The notes: a model not told the origin generated them from the letters alone. DNA of 50,566 bases from Bacteroidales bacterium (GCA_017630195.1 JAGBVS010000114.1:1-50566); one strand, 5' to 3'; shown: positions 5,615-11,020, counted from the stretch's first letter. Translations and numbers: made by a program.

Positions 5615-5623
5615 ATTATAACA
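5615..5623 (-). promoter_or_regulatory. Extended -10 promoter for the gene at 5440
   Basis: TGTTATAAT, an extended -10 element, but no TTGACA at the 17-bp distance (ATACTC instead). It is the only protein-gene promoter in the array that lacks a consensus -35. Confidence 0.6.
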
Positions 5624-5661
5624 CACAATTGTGACGCGAGTATGACAAACGGGGCACAACA

Positions 5662-5689
5662 ATAAGAAATCCTCGGATTACTCCGAGGA
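5662..5689 (-). terminator. Terminator overlapping the stop codon of the gene at 5678
   Basis: TCCTCGGA and TCCGAGGA form an 8-bp stem whose loop holds the TAA stop; TTTCTTATT follows on the minus strand. Confidence 0.7.
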
Positions 5690-6052
5690 CTTCACACGAG
5701 GGACGGCAAGCGTTAGGCGGTAGCCCGTGCCGTTGAAACTGAAGGTTAATTCCCTTTCCTTGTTCGTGACTTCGATGTTCTGGCATTCAGTGCCGAGGGC
5801 TTCAGCCAGCAGGTTCACAAGGTGCTGTTTGTCGGGACATTCCTTGCGCTTCTTCTTTGCCGTGTCGAAGTTGTAAACCGTGGGCTTTTTCGTGCCGGTG
5901 CTTCTGGCCTTCTTGCTTGCCTTTTCCTGCTCTGGAGTCAGTTCGAAAAGCTTTTCACCCTTATCGATTTTGCGGTCGGCTTCCAACATTTCCTTTGCTT
6001 CCTGCTCCGTCAGCCCCAGGGCTTTCATAATCTTCTGGACTTCAGCGTTCAT
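5678..6052 (-). CDS. Hypothetical protein, 124 aa
   Basis: The N-terminal half is helical and highly charged (MNAEVQKIMKALGLTEQEAKEML, resembling a UBA- or CUE-like short helix bundle), followed by a lysine-rich linker (about 48-72) and a C-terminal beta-rich stretch (ELTFSFNGTGYRLTLAVPRV). No catalytic motif is seen. The start at 6052 follows GGGAGGTAATACAAA. The stop lies within its terminator hairpin. Confidence 0.7.
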   Translation of the reverse strand: MNAEVQKIMKALGLTEQEAKEMLEADRKIDKGEKLFELTPEQEKASKKARSTGTKKPTVYNFDTAKKKRKECPDKQHLVNLLAEALGTECQNIEVTNKERELTFSFNGTGYRLTLAVPRVKSSE

Positions 6053-6078
6053 TTTGTATTACCTCCCTTTCACCTACT

Positions 6079-6107
6079 ATTATACAGCAAATGAATGTGA
6101 ATGTCAA
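6079..6107 (-). promoter_or_regulatory. Consensus promoter for the gene at 5678
   Basis: TTGACA (6102-6107), 17-bp spacer, TATAAT (6079-6084). A single TTAAC box abuts the -35. The spacer contains a repeated CATTCA. Confidence 0.9.
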
Positions 6108-6111
6108 GTTA

Positions 6112-6143
6112 AATTTGGAAGTTCTCACAGAATGAGAACTTCC
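6112..6143 (-). terminator. Stem-loop overlapping the end of the HAD-like gene
   Basis: GGAAGTTCTCA and TGAGAACTTCC (11 bp, perfect) around TTCTG. The TGA stop is the first triplet of the 3' strand. Only AAATTT follows, so termination may be weak or may need a factor. Confidence 0.6.
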
Positions 6144-6586
6144 AGATTCTTCAGGTGCTTGAATGCGTTCATCATTTCCTGAGCGATTACAGCACCTGCG
6201 CCCCATTCATCAAGGTTGCGCTGTTCATCATCGAACAGGATGCCGGGGCAGGTTCTGCAGGTGCTCTTGGGCGTTCCATACTTTACAATGTGGATTTCGT
6301 CCCATTCAACGCTCGGCAGGTGCTTGGCAAGCCATTCACGCTTCACGGCGGTTACTGCTTCATTGTAAGCATCGGAGCCGGACTTGCTCAGCCAACTGAT
6401 AACGCCCACCGTGTAGCCCATGGCCTGCGCCTTGTGGATGTATCGGGCCAGCAGGGAGAGATTCACCAGCGGCTTGGCCACTGCGTAGGGTCGGGTGTTC
6501 TCAGCAATCAGGTCAGCCAGCCAGTTTTCCACGCCGTACAGGTCTGCGATGGTGCCATCCATGTCGAAGTAAATTGCCTTATTCAT
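6125..6586 (-). CDS. HAD-superfamily phosphatase-like protein
   Basis: A 153-residue protein with the HAD motif I FDMDGT: D8 is the expected nucleophile and D10 the acid/base. Motif II fits S64 (VGVIS), and the acidic motif IV fits D119-D120 (LFDDEQRN). The size and the GTIADLYGVENWL start resemble phage and bacterial 5'-nucleotidase-type or polynucleotide-3'-phosphatase-type HAD proteins; the substrate is not determined. A CRTC pair at 110-113 could bind metal. It has its own promoter at 6617, and its last codons form a perfect stem-loop with the stop. Confidence 0.8.
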   Translation of the reverse strand: MNKAIYFDMDGTIADLYGVENWLADLIAENTRPYAVAKPLVNLSLLARYIHKAQAMGYTVGVISWLSKSGSDAYNEAVTAVKREWLAKHLPSVEWDEIHIVKYGTPKSTCRTCPGILFDDEQRNLDEWGAGAVIAQEMMNAFKHLKNLEVLIL

Positions 6587-6616
6587 AGTAACAACTCCTT
6601 TTCTTTTGTTGTATTC

Positions 6617-6645
6617 ATTATAACAAATTTTTTTAAATTTGTCAA
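6617..6645 (-). promoter_or_regulatory. Consensus promoter for the HAD-like gene
   Basis: TTGACA (6640-6645), 17-bp A/T-only spacer, TATAAT (6617-6622). TTAAC boxes at 6646 and 6657, 11 bp apart, abut the -35. Confidence 0.9.
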
Positions 6646-6659
6646 GTTAAGTTTTTGTT

Positions 6660-6691
6660 AACCAACCGGATTAGTGGAAATCCGGTTGGTT
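6660..6691 (-). other. Stem-loop at the end of the gene at 6671
   Basis: AACCAACCGGAT and ATCCGGTTGGTT form a perfect 12-bp stem; the TAA stop is in the 8-base loop. No T-tract follows on the minus strand, so it may stabilise the mRNA end, or terminate only with help. Confidence 0.65.
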
Positions 6692-7000
6692 CTGGGTGTA
6701 GCCCTTTTGCTTGTTCTTCTTGGCCTTTGCCATCAGCCACGCAGGAACCCTGCCCCAGTTGTTCAGCTTGTAAATTTCGGTCAGCTGTTCGGGCTTCATG
6801 ATGTACATGGTGACAATCTGCCCAGCCCCACCTCGTACAATCAGAACGCCAGTTTCTGTGACTTGCTTCATCTCGTACAGGTTGTTTCGATTGAAGTATT
6901 CAGCAGTTCGAATGACTTCACCAAAGCCGATGGTCTGGGCGATGTAGGTGGCGCGGTCTGCGCGCTCGTTGCGGAAGTGAAGAGATACCTTGTTAGCCAT
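6671..7000 (-). CDS. Hypothetical protein, 109 aa
   Basis: Begins MANKVSLHFRNERADRATYIA with a GGAGGACACCACA leader. Mixed alpha/beta, with a basic segment AKAKKNKQKG near the C-terminus and an end NQPDFH encoded in the stem-loop. No domain recognised. Confidence 0.7.
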   Translation of the reverse strand: MANKVSLHFRNERADRATYIAQTIGFGEVIRTAEYFNRNNLYEMKQVTETGVLIVRGGAGQIVTMYIMKPEQLTEIYKLNNWGRVPAWLMAKAKKNKQKGYTQNQPDFH

Positions 7001-7030
7001 TGTGGTGTCCTCCTTGCTTTTTGTACCTTA

Positions 7031-7059
7031 ATTATAGCACAAGGGGAGCAGGTTGTCAA
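7031..7059 (-). promoter_or_regulatory. Consensus promoter for the gene at 6671
   Basis: TTGACA (7054-7059), 17-bp spacer, TATAAT (7031-7036). Only a weak AAGG/CCTT pairing surrounds the -35. No gene lies upstream; the tRNA-like RNA promoter points the other way at 7105. Confidence 0.9.
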
Positions 7060-7104
7060 GCCTTTTCAGCAGAAAAATAAAAAAAAGTTTTTTTCAAAAA
7101 CCTA

Positions 7105-7133
7105 TTGACAAACCACCTTTGCTGTGGTATACT
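7105..7133 (+). promoter_or_regulatory. Promoter of the permuted tRNA-like RNA
   Basis: TTGACA (7105-7110), 17-bp spacer, TATACT (7128-7133) followed by ATAG, the same -10 block as at the 791-923 RNA. It is the only plus-strand promoter within the minus-strand array. Confidence 0.85.
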
Positions 7134-7140
7134 ATAGTCA

Positions 7141-7436
7141 CAGGTTGAGGGAAACCGGAGGTTAAGCCGCGGCAGCCAATGCGGTGAACGGGTTCAAATC
7201 CCACGGTGGACGCATCGAAAAGACTGTTTCCCTCCGCCTGAACCCTAATGAACCTCGGGGTGGTGCAAGCGATTCACCCTAACGAACGACTCTAATAAAG
7301 TTGAGGTCGCCCCGAGCGGATTTAGAAACCCCATCCCAAGCTCTATTGTCGCTGGTTCGAGTCCAGCCCCTGCGGCCCCTAGCTGGGCGGAAGGGTAGCC
7401 CAGTCGGTTAGAGGCGAGAGTTTTGGGATGGGGTTT
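7141..7436 (+). ncRNA. Structured RNA with a permuted tRNA-like lobe
   Basis: About 300 nt, in three domains. A: GAGGGAAAC (7147-7155) pairs with GTTTCCCTC (7226-7234), and CAGG (7141) with CCTG (7237); it contains a D-arm-like CGG-AGGTTAAG-CCG and a TTCAAAT T-loop. B: CTCGGGG (7254-7260) pairs with CCCCGAG (7310-7316) around two hairpins. C: a 14-bp perfect stem (7326-7339 with 7423-7436), then CTCT/AGAG, encloses T-arm GCTGG-TTCGAGT-CCAGC (7351-7367), an acceptor-like hairpin CCCTGCGGCCC/GGGCGGAAGGG (7368-7395, two mismatches, loop CTAGCT), TA, and a D-arm (7398-7415). So the T-arm precedes the D-arm and the acceptor is capped, as in a permuted tRNA entered through its anticodon stem. Bacterial Y RNAs carry a tRNA-mimic module of this kind; ACGAAC at 7282 loosely resembles their Ro-binding motif. 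The family is not certain. Confidence 0.7.
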
Positions 7437-7443
7437 ACAATTA

Positions 7444-7492
7444 TTTAACATGTTAAATTTATGTTAAATTTTCTGGAAGAGGTATATTGTGG
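7444..7492 (+). promoter_or_regulatory. TTAAC/TTAAA boxes with conserved block
   Basis: TTTAAC, then two TTAAA boxes starting 11 bp apart, then TTCTGGAA and TATTGT just before AAAAAC and a GC-rich hairpin. The order and spacing match 5022-5056. It may be a plus-strand regulatory or promoter element. Confidence 0.4.
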
Positions 7493-7493
7493 C

Positions 7494-7525
7494 AAAAACT
7501 GCGCGCCACAGCCGCCGGCGCGCAG
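7494..7525 (-). terminator. GC-rich intrinsic terminator
   Basis: CTGCGCGCC and GGCGCGCAG form a 9-bp stem, followed by TTTTT on the minus strand. It is the second of two tandem terminators after the gene at 7542 and faces the plus-strand tRNA-like RNA. Confidence 0.85.
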
Positions 7526-7527
7526 CC

Positions 7528-7553
7528 AAAAAAAGAGTGGCTCATGCCACTCT
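7528..7553 (-). terminator. Terminator overlapping the stop of the gene at 7542
   Basis: AGAGTGGC and GCCACTCT form an 8-bp stem with loop ATGA containing the TGA stop; seven T residues follow on the minus strand. Confidence 0.85.
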
Positions 7554-7673
7554 TACCGGATGCCAGCCCTGATTGATGAGGCGATTCCGCATTTCAGCCT
7601 CCCATTCTGCTTCACTCCTGGACGAATAAGCTTCGATGCCTCGCAGGCCAGATGCACTGAAGATGTACCACAT
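7542..7673 (-). CDS. Small hypothetical protein, 43 aa
   Basis: ATG at 7673 with an AGGAAAGGAAC site. The peptide starts MWYIFSASGLRGIEAYSS and ends WHPVRVA; it is hydrophilic after the first strand and rich in E, R and A. Its start resembles that of the next gene (MWCIIYENK). The last codons form a terminator hairpin with the stop in the loop, which supports this being a real unit despite its size. Confidence 0.65.
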   Translation of the reverse strand: MWYIFSASGLRGIEAYSSRSEAEWEAEMRNRLINQGWHPVRVA

Positions 7674-7705
7674 GTTATCAGTTCCTTTCCTCTTGGATTG
7701 ATTAT

Positions 7706-7734
7706 ATTATACCATGGATTAGGGGTTTTGTCAA
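7706..7734 (-). promoter_or_regulatory. Consensus promoter for the gene at 7542, nested in a terminator
   Basis: TTGACA (7729-7734), 17-bp spacer, TATAAT (7706-7711). AGGGG-TTGACAAAA-CCCCT is the terminator of the gene at 7738. Confidence 0.9.
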
Positions 7735-7737
7735 CCC

Positions 7738-7944
7738 CTAATTTACAATTTTTTTGATTTTTTTGTATCCAATCAAACAACGCCAAAGGGCTTTGATGGG
7801 ATTGTCCTTGGAAGGCCCATGCCAATGAATCACAATGTCCTCTTGGCATTCAAGGAAATATCGACGCTTTTCATAATTGCTACTGAAAACGTATTCCAGA
7901 GTTACCGTGTTGGAAGTCTTATTCTCGTAAATGATGCACCACAT
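7738..7944 (-). CDS. Small hypothetical protein, 68 aa
   Basis: Begins MWCIIYENKTSNTVTLEYVF; the ATG at 7944 has AGGAAAGGAATTGATAAC upstream, whereas longer readings would start inside the promoter. Beta-rich first half, then a basic, Trp-containing end (IKALWRCLIGYKKIKKIVN). Perhaps related to the 43-residue neighbour. Function unknown. Confidence 0.7.
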   Translation of the reverse strand: MWCIIYENKTSNTVTLEYVFSSNYEKRRYFLECQEDIVIHWHGPSKDNPIKALWRCLIGYKKIKKIVN

Positions 7945-7975
7945 GTTATCAATTCCTTTCCTGTTTTCTGTATAC

Positions 7976-8004
7976 ATTATAACATAGAAAAAGGCTTTTG
8001 TCAA
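7976..8004 (-). promoter_or_regulatory. Consensus promoter for the gene at 7738, nested in a terminator
   Basis: TTGACA (7999-8004), 17-bp spacer, TATAAT (7976-7981). AAAAGGCTT and AAGCCTTTT surround the -35. Confidence 0.9.
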
Positions 8005-8016
8005 GCCTTTTCTTTG

Positions 8017-8307
8017 TTAAATCGTAATTGCTGCCCAGAAAATTTTTCTATCTCTATTCTTTTCAGAATATTCGCAGTAATCAGTCTGATAGCCTTTTTC
8101 GGAAAAAACCTTAATTACCTTTTTTGCGATGGCGATTTCAGACGCTCTGGAACCAGCATTGCAGGTGGTAAAACTGTAATAACCGCGTTCAGTGAGTCCA
8201 GCAAGAGCTTTCTCGATATTTTCGGCAAGTTTCATCTGCTGAAGGGTTTCAGGAGTAGGAATGTTTTCCAGAAGTTCATTGTAATATTCGTTCATCGTCT
8301 TAGCCAT
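8017..8307 (-). CDS. Hypothetical protein, 96 aa
   Basis: Begins MAKTMNEYYNELLENIPTPE. An N-terminal helical region is followed by an alpha/beta part (YYSFTTCNAGSRASEIAIAKKVIKVFSEKG, then strands ending FWAAITI). The G-S-R-A-S-E turn and alternating helices suggest a small Rossmann- or ferredoxin-like fold, but no family is recognised. Monocistronic. Confidence 0.7.
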   Translation of the reverse strand: MAKTMNEYYNELLENIPTPETLQQMKLAENIEKALAGLTERGYYSFTTCNAGSRASEIAIAKKVIKVFSEKGYQTDYCEYSEKNRDRKIFWAAITI

Positions 8308-8339
8308 TGTTGTTTCCTCTCTTTCATTTCGTTGTACTT

Positions 8340-8368
8340 ATTATACTATACTTTTGGGATGTTGTCAA
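8340..8368 (-). promoter_or_regulatory. Consensus promoter for the gene at 8017
   Basis: TTGACA (8363-8368), 17-bp spacer, TATAAT (8340-8345), followed by the AAGTACAACGAAA leader. A TTAAC box lies upstream, next to the stem-loop 8382-8404. Confidence 0.9.
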
Positions 8369-8390
8369 TACTTTTTATGTTAAGAGTGGG

Positions 8391-8525
8391 TTAAACCCAC
8401 TCTTCATACGCTTCTTTGTTTGCTCTCTTGGCTTGCTTGTAATTCTTGCAGGCAACGCTTACGTCTCGGTGGGCCTTCTGCTGGTTCTTCTTTTCTACCT
8501 TCTTGAAATGCTGTTTCTTAGTCAT
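8391..8525 (-). CDS. Small basic protein, 44 aa
   Basis: Starts MTKKQHFKKVEKKNQQKAHR; Lys/Arg/Gln-rich and helical, ending AYEEWV. Such a basic peptide could bind nucleic acid. The ATG at 8525 has a GGAGATAACAACC leader. The 3' end forms a 9-bp stem (AAGAGTGGG/CCCACTCTT, 8382-8404) with the TAA stop in the loop, but without a T-tract. Confidence 0.65.
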   Translation of the reverse strand: MTKKQHFKKVEKKNQQKAHRDVSVACKNYKQAKRANKEAYEEWV

Positions 8526-8556
8526 GGTTGTTATCTCCTTTGCTTTTGTTGTATTT

Positions 8557-8585
8557 ATTATAGCACAATTTCAGGATGTTGTCAA
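8557..8585 (-). promoter_or_regulatory. Consensus promoter for the gene at 8391
   Basis: TTGACA (8580-8585), 17-bp spacer, TATAAT (8557-8562). No hairpin surrounds the -35. Confidence 0.9.
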
Positions 8586-8615
8586 TAGGTTTGAGAAATT
8601 TTTTTTCTACACCTC

Positions 8616-8888
8616 TTAAATATCGTAAGAGGTGTAGCCAAGCACAAAGCGCTGTCCTTCAAGGTCCATGGTGTTGTAAAACTCGCCATCGCCGAGCTCT
8701 TCAAAGACTTCTTCAAGGCGACCAACCAGTTCGGGCTGAGTAAAAACACGATACTCTTCATTCCAGTTATCATCAAAACCTACGAAGTCATAGATGTCGA
8801 TGTGGATTTCTCCATTCAGGTTATTGATGAATACATCACCGTAGCGTTCCAGTTCGTTCACCAGGTTCATCATTTCGTTCTTAGTCAT
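8616..8888 (-). CDS. Acidic hypothetical protein, 90 aa
   Basis: Begins MTKNEMMNLVNELERYGDVF; strongly acidic (many D and E, e.g. GFDDNWNEEY and EEVFEELGDGEF), the kind of composition seen in DNA-mimic inhibitors, but no family is recognised. The end is covered by a 12-bp perfect stem (8607-8618 with 8626-8637) containing the TAA stop, followed by A rather than T residues on the minus strand, so it is not a standard terminator. Confidence 0.7.
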   Translation of the reverse strand: MTKNEMMNLVNELERYGDVFINNLNGEIHIDIYDFVGFDDNWNEEYRVFTQPELVGRLEEVFEELGDGEFYNTMDLEGQRFVLGYTSYDI

Positions 8889-8920
8889 TATTGTTTCCTC
8901 TCTTTCGTTTTGTTGTATTT

Positions 8921-8949
8921 ATTATACCATGCTAGAATGGGTTTGTCAA
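8921..8949 (-). promoter_or_regulatory. Consensus promoter for the gene at 8616, nested in a hairpin
   Basis: TTGACA (8944-8949), 17-bp spacer, TATAAT (8921-8926). GGGGTTGACAAACCC forms the hairpin after the gene at 8966. Confidence 0.9.
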
Positions 8950-8965
8950 CCCCTTCTTTTGTTAA

Positions 8966-9103
8966 TTATTTGGCAATCTTCCAGATTTCTTCTTCGCCAT
9001 CCATCCAAACACGTTTACACAGCGTGCCATCTTCATTGGTGTAATCATCATACCAGATACATCCTACCTGCTGGCTATCAATCCAAGTCCACTTGTTTTC
9101 CAT
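8966..9103 (-). CDS. Small Trp-rich acidic protein, 45 aa
   Basis: Starts MENKWTWIDSQQVGCIWYDD and ends EEEIWKIAK; five Trp in 45 residues, net acidic. The ATG at 9103 follows GAGGGGAACGC, just downstream of the second-type leader (TATAATAGATACAGAAAGTG). No family recognised. Confidence 0.65.
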   Translation of the reverse strand: MENKWTWIDSQQVGCIWYDDYTNEDGTLCKRVWMDGEEEIWKIAK

Positions 9104-9128
9104 TGCGTTCCCCTCACTTTCTGTATCT

Positions 9129-9157
9129 ATTATAGCATGAAAGGGGTTGTTTGTCAA
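9129..9157 (-). promoter_or_regulatory. Consensus promoter for the gene at 8966, nested in a terminator
   Basis: TTGACA (9152-9157), 17-bp spacer, TATAAT (9129-9134). AAGGGGTTG and CAACCCCTT pair across ACAAA. Confidence 0.9.
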
Positions 9158-9169
9158 CCCCTTCTTTTG

Positions 9170-9367
9170 TTAACTTTCGTGGTAGCGACCTGCGCCATCA
9201 TACCAACCCGACTTCTTAGGAGTGGAGTAGGTGGGAGTGTAGCAGCCATAACCATTAGTGTTGTAGCTAGTGGAGTAGTTGGCACGGGTGGAAGGGTTGA
9301 AGCGGTCAACATCCTTGGAACGGTCGGGGGAGTAGCCATAGCCAGTAGAACGATTACCATACATCAT
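9170..9367 (-). CDS. Low-complexity Tyr/Ser/Gly-rich protein, 65 aa
   Basis: Starts MMYGNRSTGYGYSPDRSK; about half the residues are Y, S, T, G or N, with no hydrophobic core. It is probably disordered, perhaps a peptide that binds a surface or a partner. It carries two Gly-Tyr-Gly motifs. The reading frame is supported by its own promoter, ribosome binding site and terminator; function unknown. Confidence 0.6.
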   Translation of the reverse strand: MMYGNRSTGYGYSPDRSKDVDRFNPSTRANYSTSYNTNGYGCYTPTYSTPKKSGWYDGAGRYHES

Positions 9368-9400
9368 TGTTGCTTACCTCTCTCTCATTTCGTTGTACTT

Positions 9401-9429
9401 ATTATAGCACACTGGAAGGGGTTTGTCAA
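9401..9429 (-). promoter_or_regulatory. Consensus promoter for the gene at 9170, nested in a terminator
   Basis: TTGACA (9424-9429), 17-bp spacer, TATAAT (9401-9406). AAGGGG-TTGACAAA-CCCCTT is the terminator of the gene at 9436. Confidence 0.9.
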
Positions 9430-9435
9430 CCCCTT

Positions 9436-9585
9436 TTAGCGCCAGTTGAAGGTTAAGACGTTGTAAACTTTTTCCAGCCACTCGGGAGTCTGGCTCATGG
9501 TCATGGACTCGTAAACTACCACGACAACCAGAGTGGTAAGCAGGTAAGCGGCGAAGATGATACCGAAGATTGCGAGTGCGAGCAT
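9436..9585 (-). CDS. Single-pass membrane peptide, 49 aa
   Basis: One strong hydrophobic segment at residues 2-25 (MLALAIFGIIFAAYLL, then five Val) followed by a 24-residue soluble tail with TPEWLEKVYNV. The ATG at 9585 follows GGAGGAAAACAAA. Probably an inner-membrane peptide with the C-terminus outside or inside (orientation not clear). Function unknown. Confidence 0.7.
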   Translation of the reverse strand: MLALAIFGIIFAAYLLTTLVVVVVYESMTMSQTPEWLEKVYNVLTFNWR

Positions 9586-9622
9586 TTTGTTTTCCTCCTT
9601 GTTTGTCCCTTTCGTTGTACTT

Positions 9623-9651
9623 ATTATAGCACAGGTTCAGTTATTTGTCAA
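9623..9651 (-). promoter_or_regulatory. Consensus promoter overlapping the end of the gene at 9641
   Basis: TTGACA (9646-9651), 17-bp spacer, TATAAT (9623-9628). The -35 encodes the last residues (I-D-K) of the upstream membrane peptide, whose TAA is in the spacer. Confidence 0.9.
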
Positions 9652-9817
9652 TACCTTTTTTGAAAAAATTTATAATTTCGTGGCGGTAGTGCTGTAATAC
9701 AGTGATACCGAGATACAGTACAAACAGAACAGCAATAGCAACCCAGGGATTAATACCAGTAGAAAGGATTCTATCTGCGATGGCCTTGCCGAGCTTGTGT
9801 CTAGTGATGCAATTCAT
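9641..9817 (-). CDS. Single-pass membrane peptide, 58 aa
   Basis: A basic N-terminus (MNCITRHKLGKAIADRIL) is followed by a hydrophobic segment at about 24-42 (PWVAIAVLFVLYLGITV) and a basic tail ending NFFKKGIDK. By the positive-inside rule neither end is favoured. The ATG at 9817 follows GGAGAACAACA. The 3' end carries the next promoter's -35. Confidence 0.7.
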   Translation of the reverse strand: MNCITRHKLGKAIADRILSTGINPWVAIAVLFVLYLGITVLQHYRHEIINFFKKGIDK

Positions 9818-9846
9818 TGTTGTTCTCCTCTCTTGTTTGTACCTTT

Positions 9847-9875
9847 ATTATAACACAGTGAGAGCCTGCTGTCAA
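9847..9875 (-). promoter_or_regulatory. Consensus promoter for the gene at 9641, within a hairpin
   Basis: TTGACA (9870-9875), 17-bp spacer, TATAAT (9847-9852). GTGAG and CTCAC flank the -35. TTAAC and TAAC boxes, 11 bp apart, lie at 9887 and 9898. Confidence 0.9.
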
Positions 9876-9898
9876 GCCCTCACTATGTTAAGTATTTG

Positions 9899-10096
9899 TT
9901 ACCACACGGCAATCTCTTCGATGTCATGGCAACGAGGTGCGCCACAGTTCATGCGCTTACCATGTTCCCACCATGTCATGGGATCCTTAGAACCAACCAG
10001 ACCTTCTTTGTGATACTTATTGTACAGAGCAATGATTGCTTCTTCCTTGCTGTTGGATACTGCGACGAGCTTGTTATTATTGTAGATTGCTACCAT
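9899..10096 (-). CDS. Hypothetical protein, 65 aa
   Basis: Starts MVAIYNNNKLVAVSNSKEEAI: strand, turn, then a helix with E, A and K, like a small ferredoxin-like or host-response peptide. The C-terminal half has Trp-Trp and two Cys (WWEHGKRMNCGAPRC), which might bind metal. No family recognised. Confidence 0.7.
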   Translation of the reverse strand: MVAIYNNNKLVAVSNSKEEAIIALYNKYHKEGLVGSKDPMTWWEHGKRMNCGAPRCHDIEEIAVW

Positions 10097-10128
10097 TGTT
10101 GTTTCCTCCCTTGTTTCTTTCTGTGTCT

Positions 10129-10157
10129 ATTATAACATACTCTAGGGCTTTTGTCAA
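10129..10157 (-). promoter_or_regulatory. Consensus promoter for the gene at 9899, nested in a terminator
   Basis: TTGACA (10152-10157), 17-bp spacer, TATAAT (10129-10134). CTAGGGC and GCCCTAG pair around the -35. TTAAC boxes at 10169 and 10180. Confidence 0.9.
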
Positions 10158-10180
10158 GCCCTAGGTTTGTTAAGAGTCTG

Positions 10181-10351
10181 TTAACCGTTGACTCTCAGTG
10201 CTTCTGCCTCAGTGGTAGTCACTACGGTGAAGCTGTTGCCAGTCTTAGCCATCTGACGGAAGCCGAAAGCCTTGGCCTTGCGCTTGTTGTAGAACATTGC
10301 GGTTCTGTTGCCCTTGGTGGTGGTGTAGCCTACAGTGTATACAGTCTTCAT
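10181..10351 (-). CDS. Small basic protein, 56 aa
   Basis: Begins MKTVYTVGYTTTKGNRTAMF, a beta-hairpin-like start, then a basic helix (YNKRKAKAFGFRQMAK) and a beta C-terminus. The ATG at 10351 follows GAGGGGAACAACACC. It resembles a compact nucleic-acid-binding fold in composition only; unknown function. Confidence 0.7.
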   Translation of the reverse strand: MKTVYTVGYTTTKGNRTAMFYNKRKAKAFGFRQMAKTGNSFTVVTTTEAEALRVNG

Positions 10352-10382
10352 GGTGTTGTTCCCCTCTCTTGTTTGTACCTTT

Positions 10383-10411
10383 ATTATAGCACATGAAGGG
10401 CTTGTTGTCAA
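10383..10411 (-). promoter_or_regulatory. Consensus promoter for the gene at 10181, nested in a terminator
   Basis: TTGACA (10406-10411), 17-bp spacer, TATAAT (10383-10388). GAAGGGCTTG and CAAGCCCTTC pair. TTAAC boxes at 10423 and 10434; the further one contains the stop of the gene at 10435. Confidence 0.9.
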
Positions 10412-10434
10412 GCCCTTCTTTTGTTAAGTGTTTG

Positions 10435-10695
10435 TTAAGCGTTCAGTGCCAGCTTACGCAGGAACTCTTTGTAGGTAAGCTTGCGGAAGTACTTGCCAGT
10501 GAGGTAGTCGGCAATCATGGTGGCCTGTTCCATGCTGCAGGTCAGCTGCTGGAATTCGCACCAGTCCATGAACTTCTTTGCCAGACTGCCCTTGCGAACC
10601 TTGTTCAGTTCGTCCTTGATGGTATCCAGAGCGTAGGGGTTGTTGAAGTACTTTACCTGCTTGATGAGCCATACTGCGATGTTATTCTTATCCAT
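10435..10695 (-). CDS. Helical hypothetical protein, 86 aa
   Basis: All-helical, basic protein starting MDKNNIAVWLIKQVKYFNN, with segments such as LDTIKDELNKVRKGSLAKKFMDW and TYKEFLRKLALNA. The ATG at 10695 follows GGAGAGAAAACA; longer readings would start inside the promoter. No family recognised. Confidence 0.7.
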   Translation of the reverse strand: MDKNNIAVWLIKQVKYFNNPYALDTIKDELNKVRKGSLAKKFMDWCEFQQLTCSMEQATMIADYLTGKYFRKLTYKEFLRKLALNA

Positions 10696-10732
10696 TGTTT
10701 TCTCTCCTTTGTTTTTCCCTTTTGTTGTATTA

Positions 10733-10761
10733 ATTATAACATGGGCTGGGGCTTTTGTCAA
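10733..10761 (-). promoter_or_regulatory. Consensus promoter for the gene at 10435, nested in a terminator
   Basis: TTGACA (10756-10761), 17-bp spacer, TATAAT (10733-10738). GGGGCTT and AAGCCCC pair around the -35. Confidence 0.9.
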
Positions 10762-10779
10762 GCCCCTTGAATGTTAATT

Positions 10780-10953
10780 TTAGAAGAAGTATTCTACCAC
10801 TTCTGCCGTGTCTACGTTGTATTCCTTTGCGAATACTTCGGCGAATTCTTCCTCGGTCATCTCGGGCGGATACTTTTCGCTGAGCTCATCCCACAGGTCT
10901 GCCAGGGTCATCCAGTAATACTTCTTTGCCAGTTCCTTCATAGTCATCTTCAT
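10780..10953 (-). CDS. Small acidic helical protein, 57 aa
   Basis: Starts MKMTMKELAKKYYWMTLADL and ends AEVVEYFF; amphipathic helices with a run of acidic residues (MTEEEFAEVFAKEY). The ATG at 10953 has a GGAGGAAATTACA leader. Possibly a partner-binding inhibitor peptide; unknown. Confidence 0.7.
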   Translation of the reverse strand: MKMTMKELAKKYYWMTLADLWDELSEKYPPEMTEEEFAEVFAKEYNVDTAEVVEYFF

Positions 10954-10991
10954 TGTAATTTCCTCCTTTGTTTTTCCCTTTCGTTGTACTA

Positions 10992-11020
10992 ATTATAACA
11001 CAAGAAGAGGGGGTTGTCAA
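10992..11020 (-). promoter_or_regulatory. Consensus promoter for the gene at 10780, nested in a terminator
   Basis: TTGACA (11015-11020), 17-bp spacer, TATAAT (10992-10997). GAGGGGG-TTGACAA-CCCCCTC is a 7-bp stem. TTAAC boxes at 11032 and 11043. Confidence 0.9.

Noticed and set aside
7421..7436. Permuted lobe as a functional suppressor tRNA after splicing
   Set aside because: Possible spliced anticodon loops can be imagined, but the acceptor has two mismatches, no splice motif is evident, and TAA, TGA and TAG do not look recoded in this phage's genes.
7245..7451. Minus-strand reading frame across the structured RNA
   Set aside because: It has no ribosome site or promoter and overlaps strong RNA secondary structure read from the plus strand.
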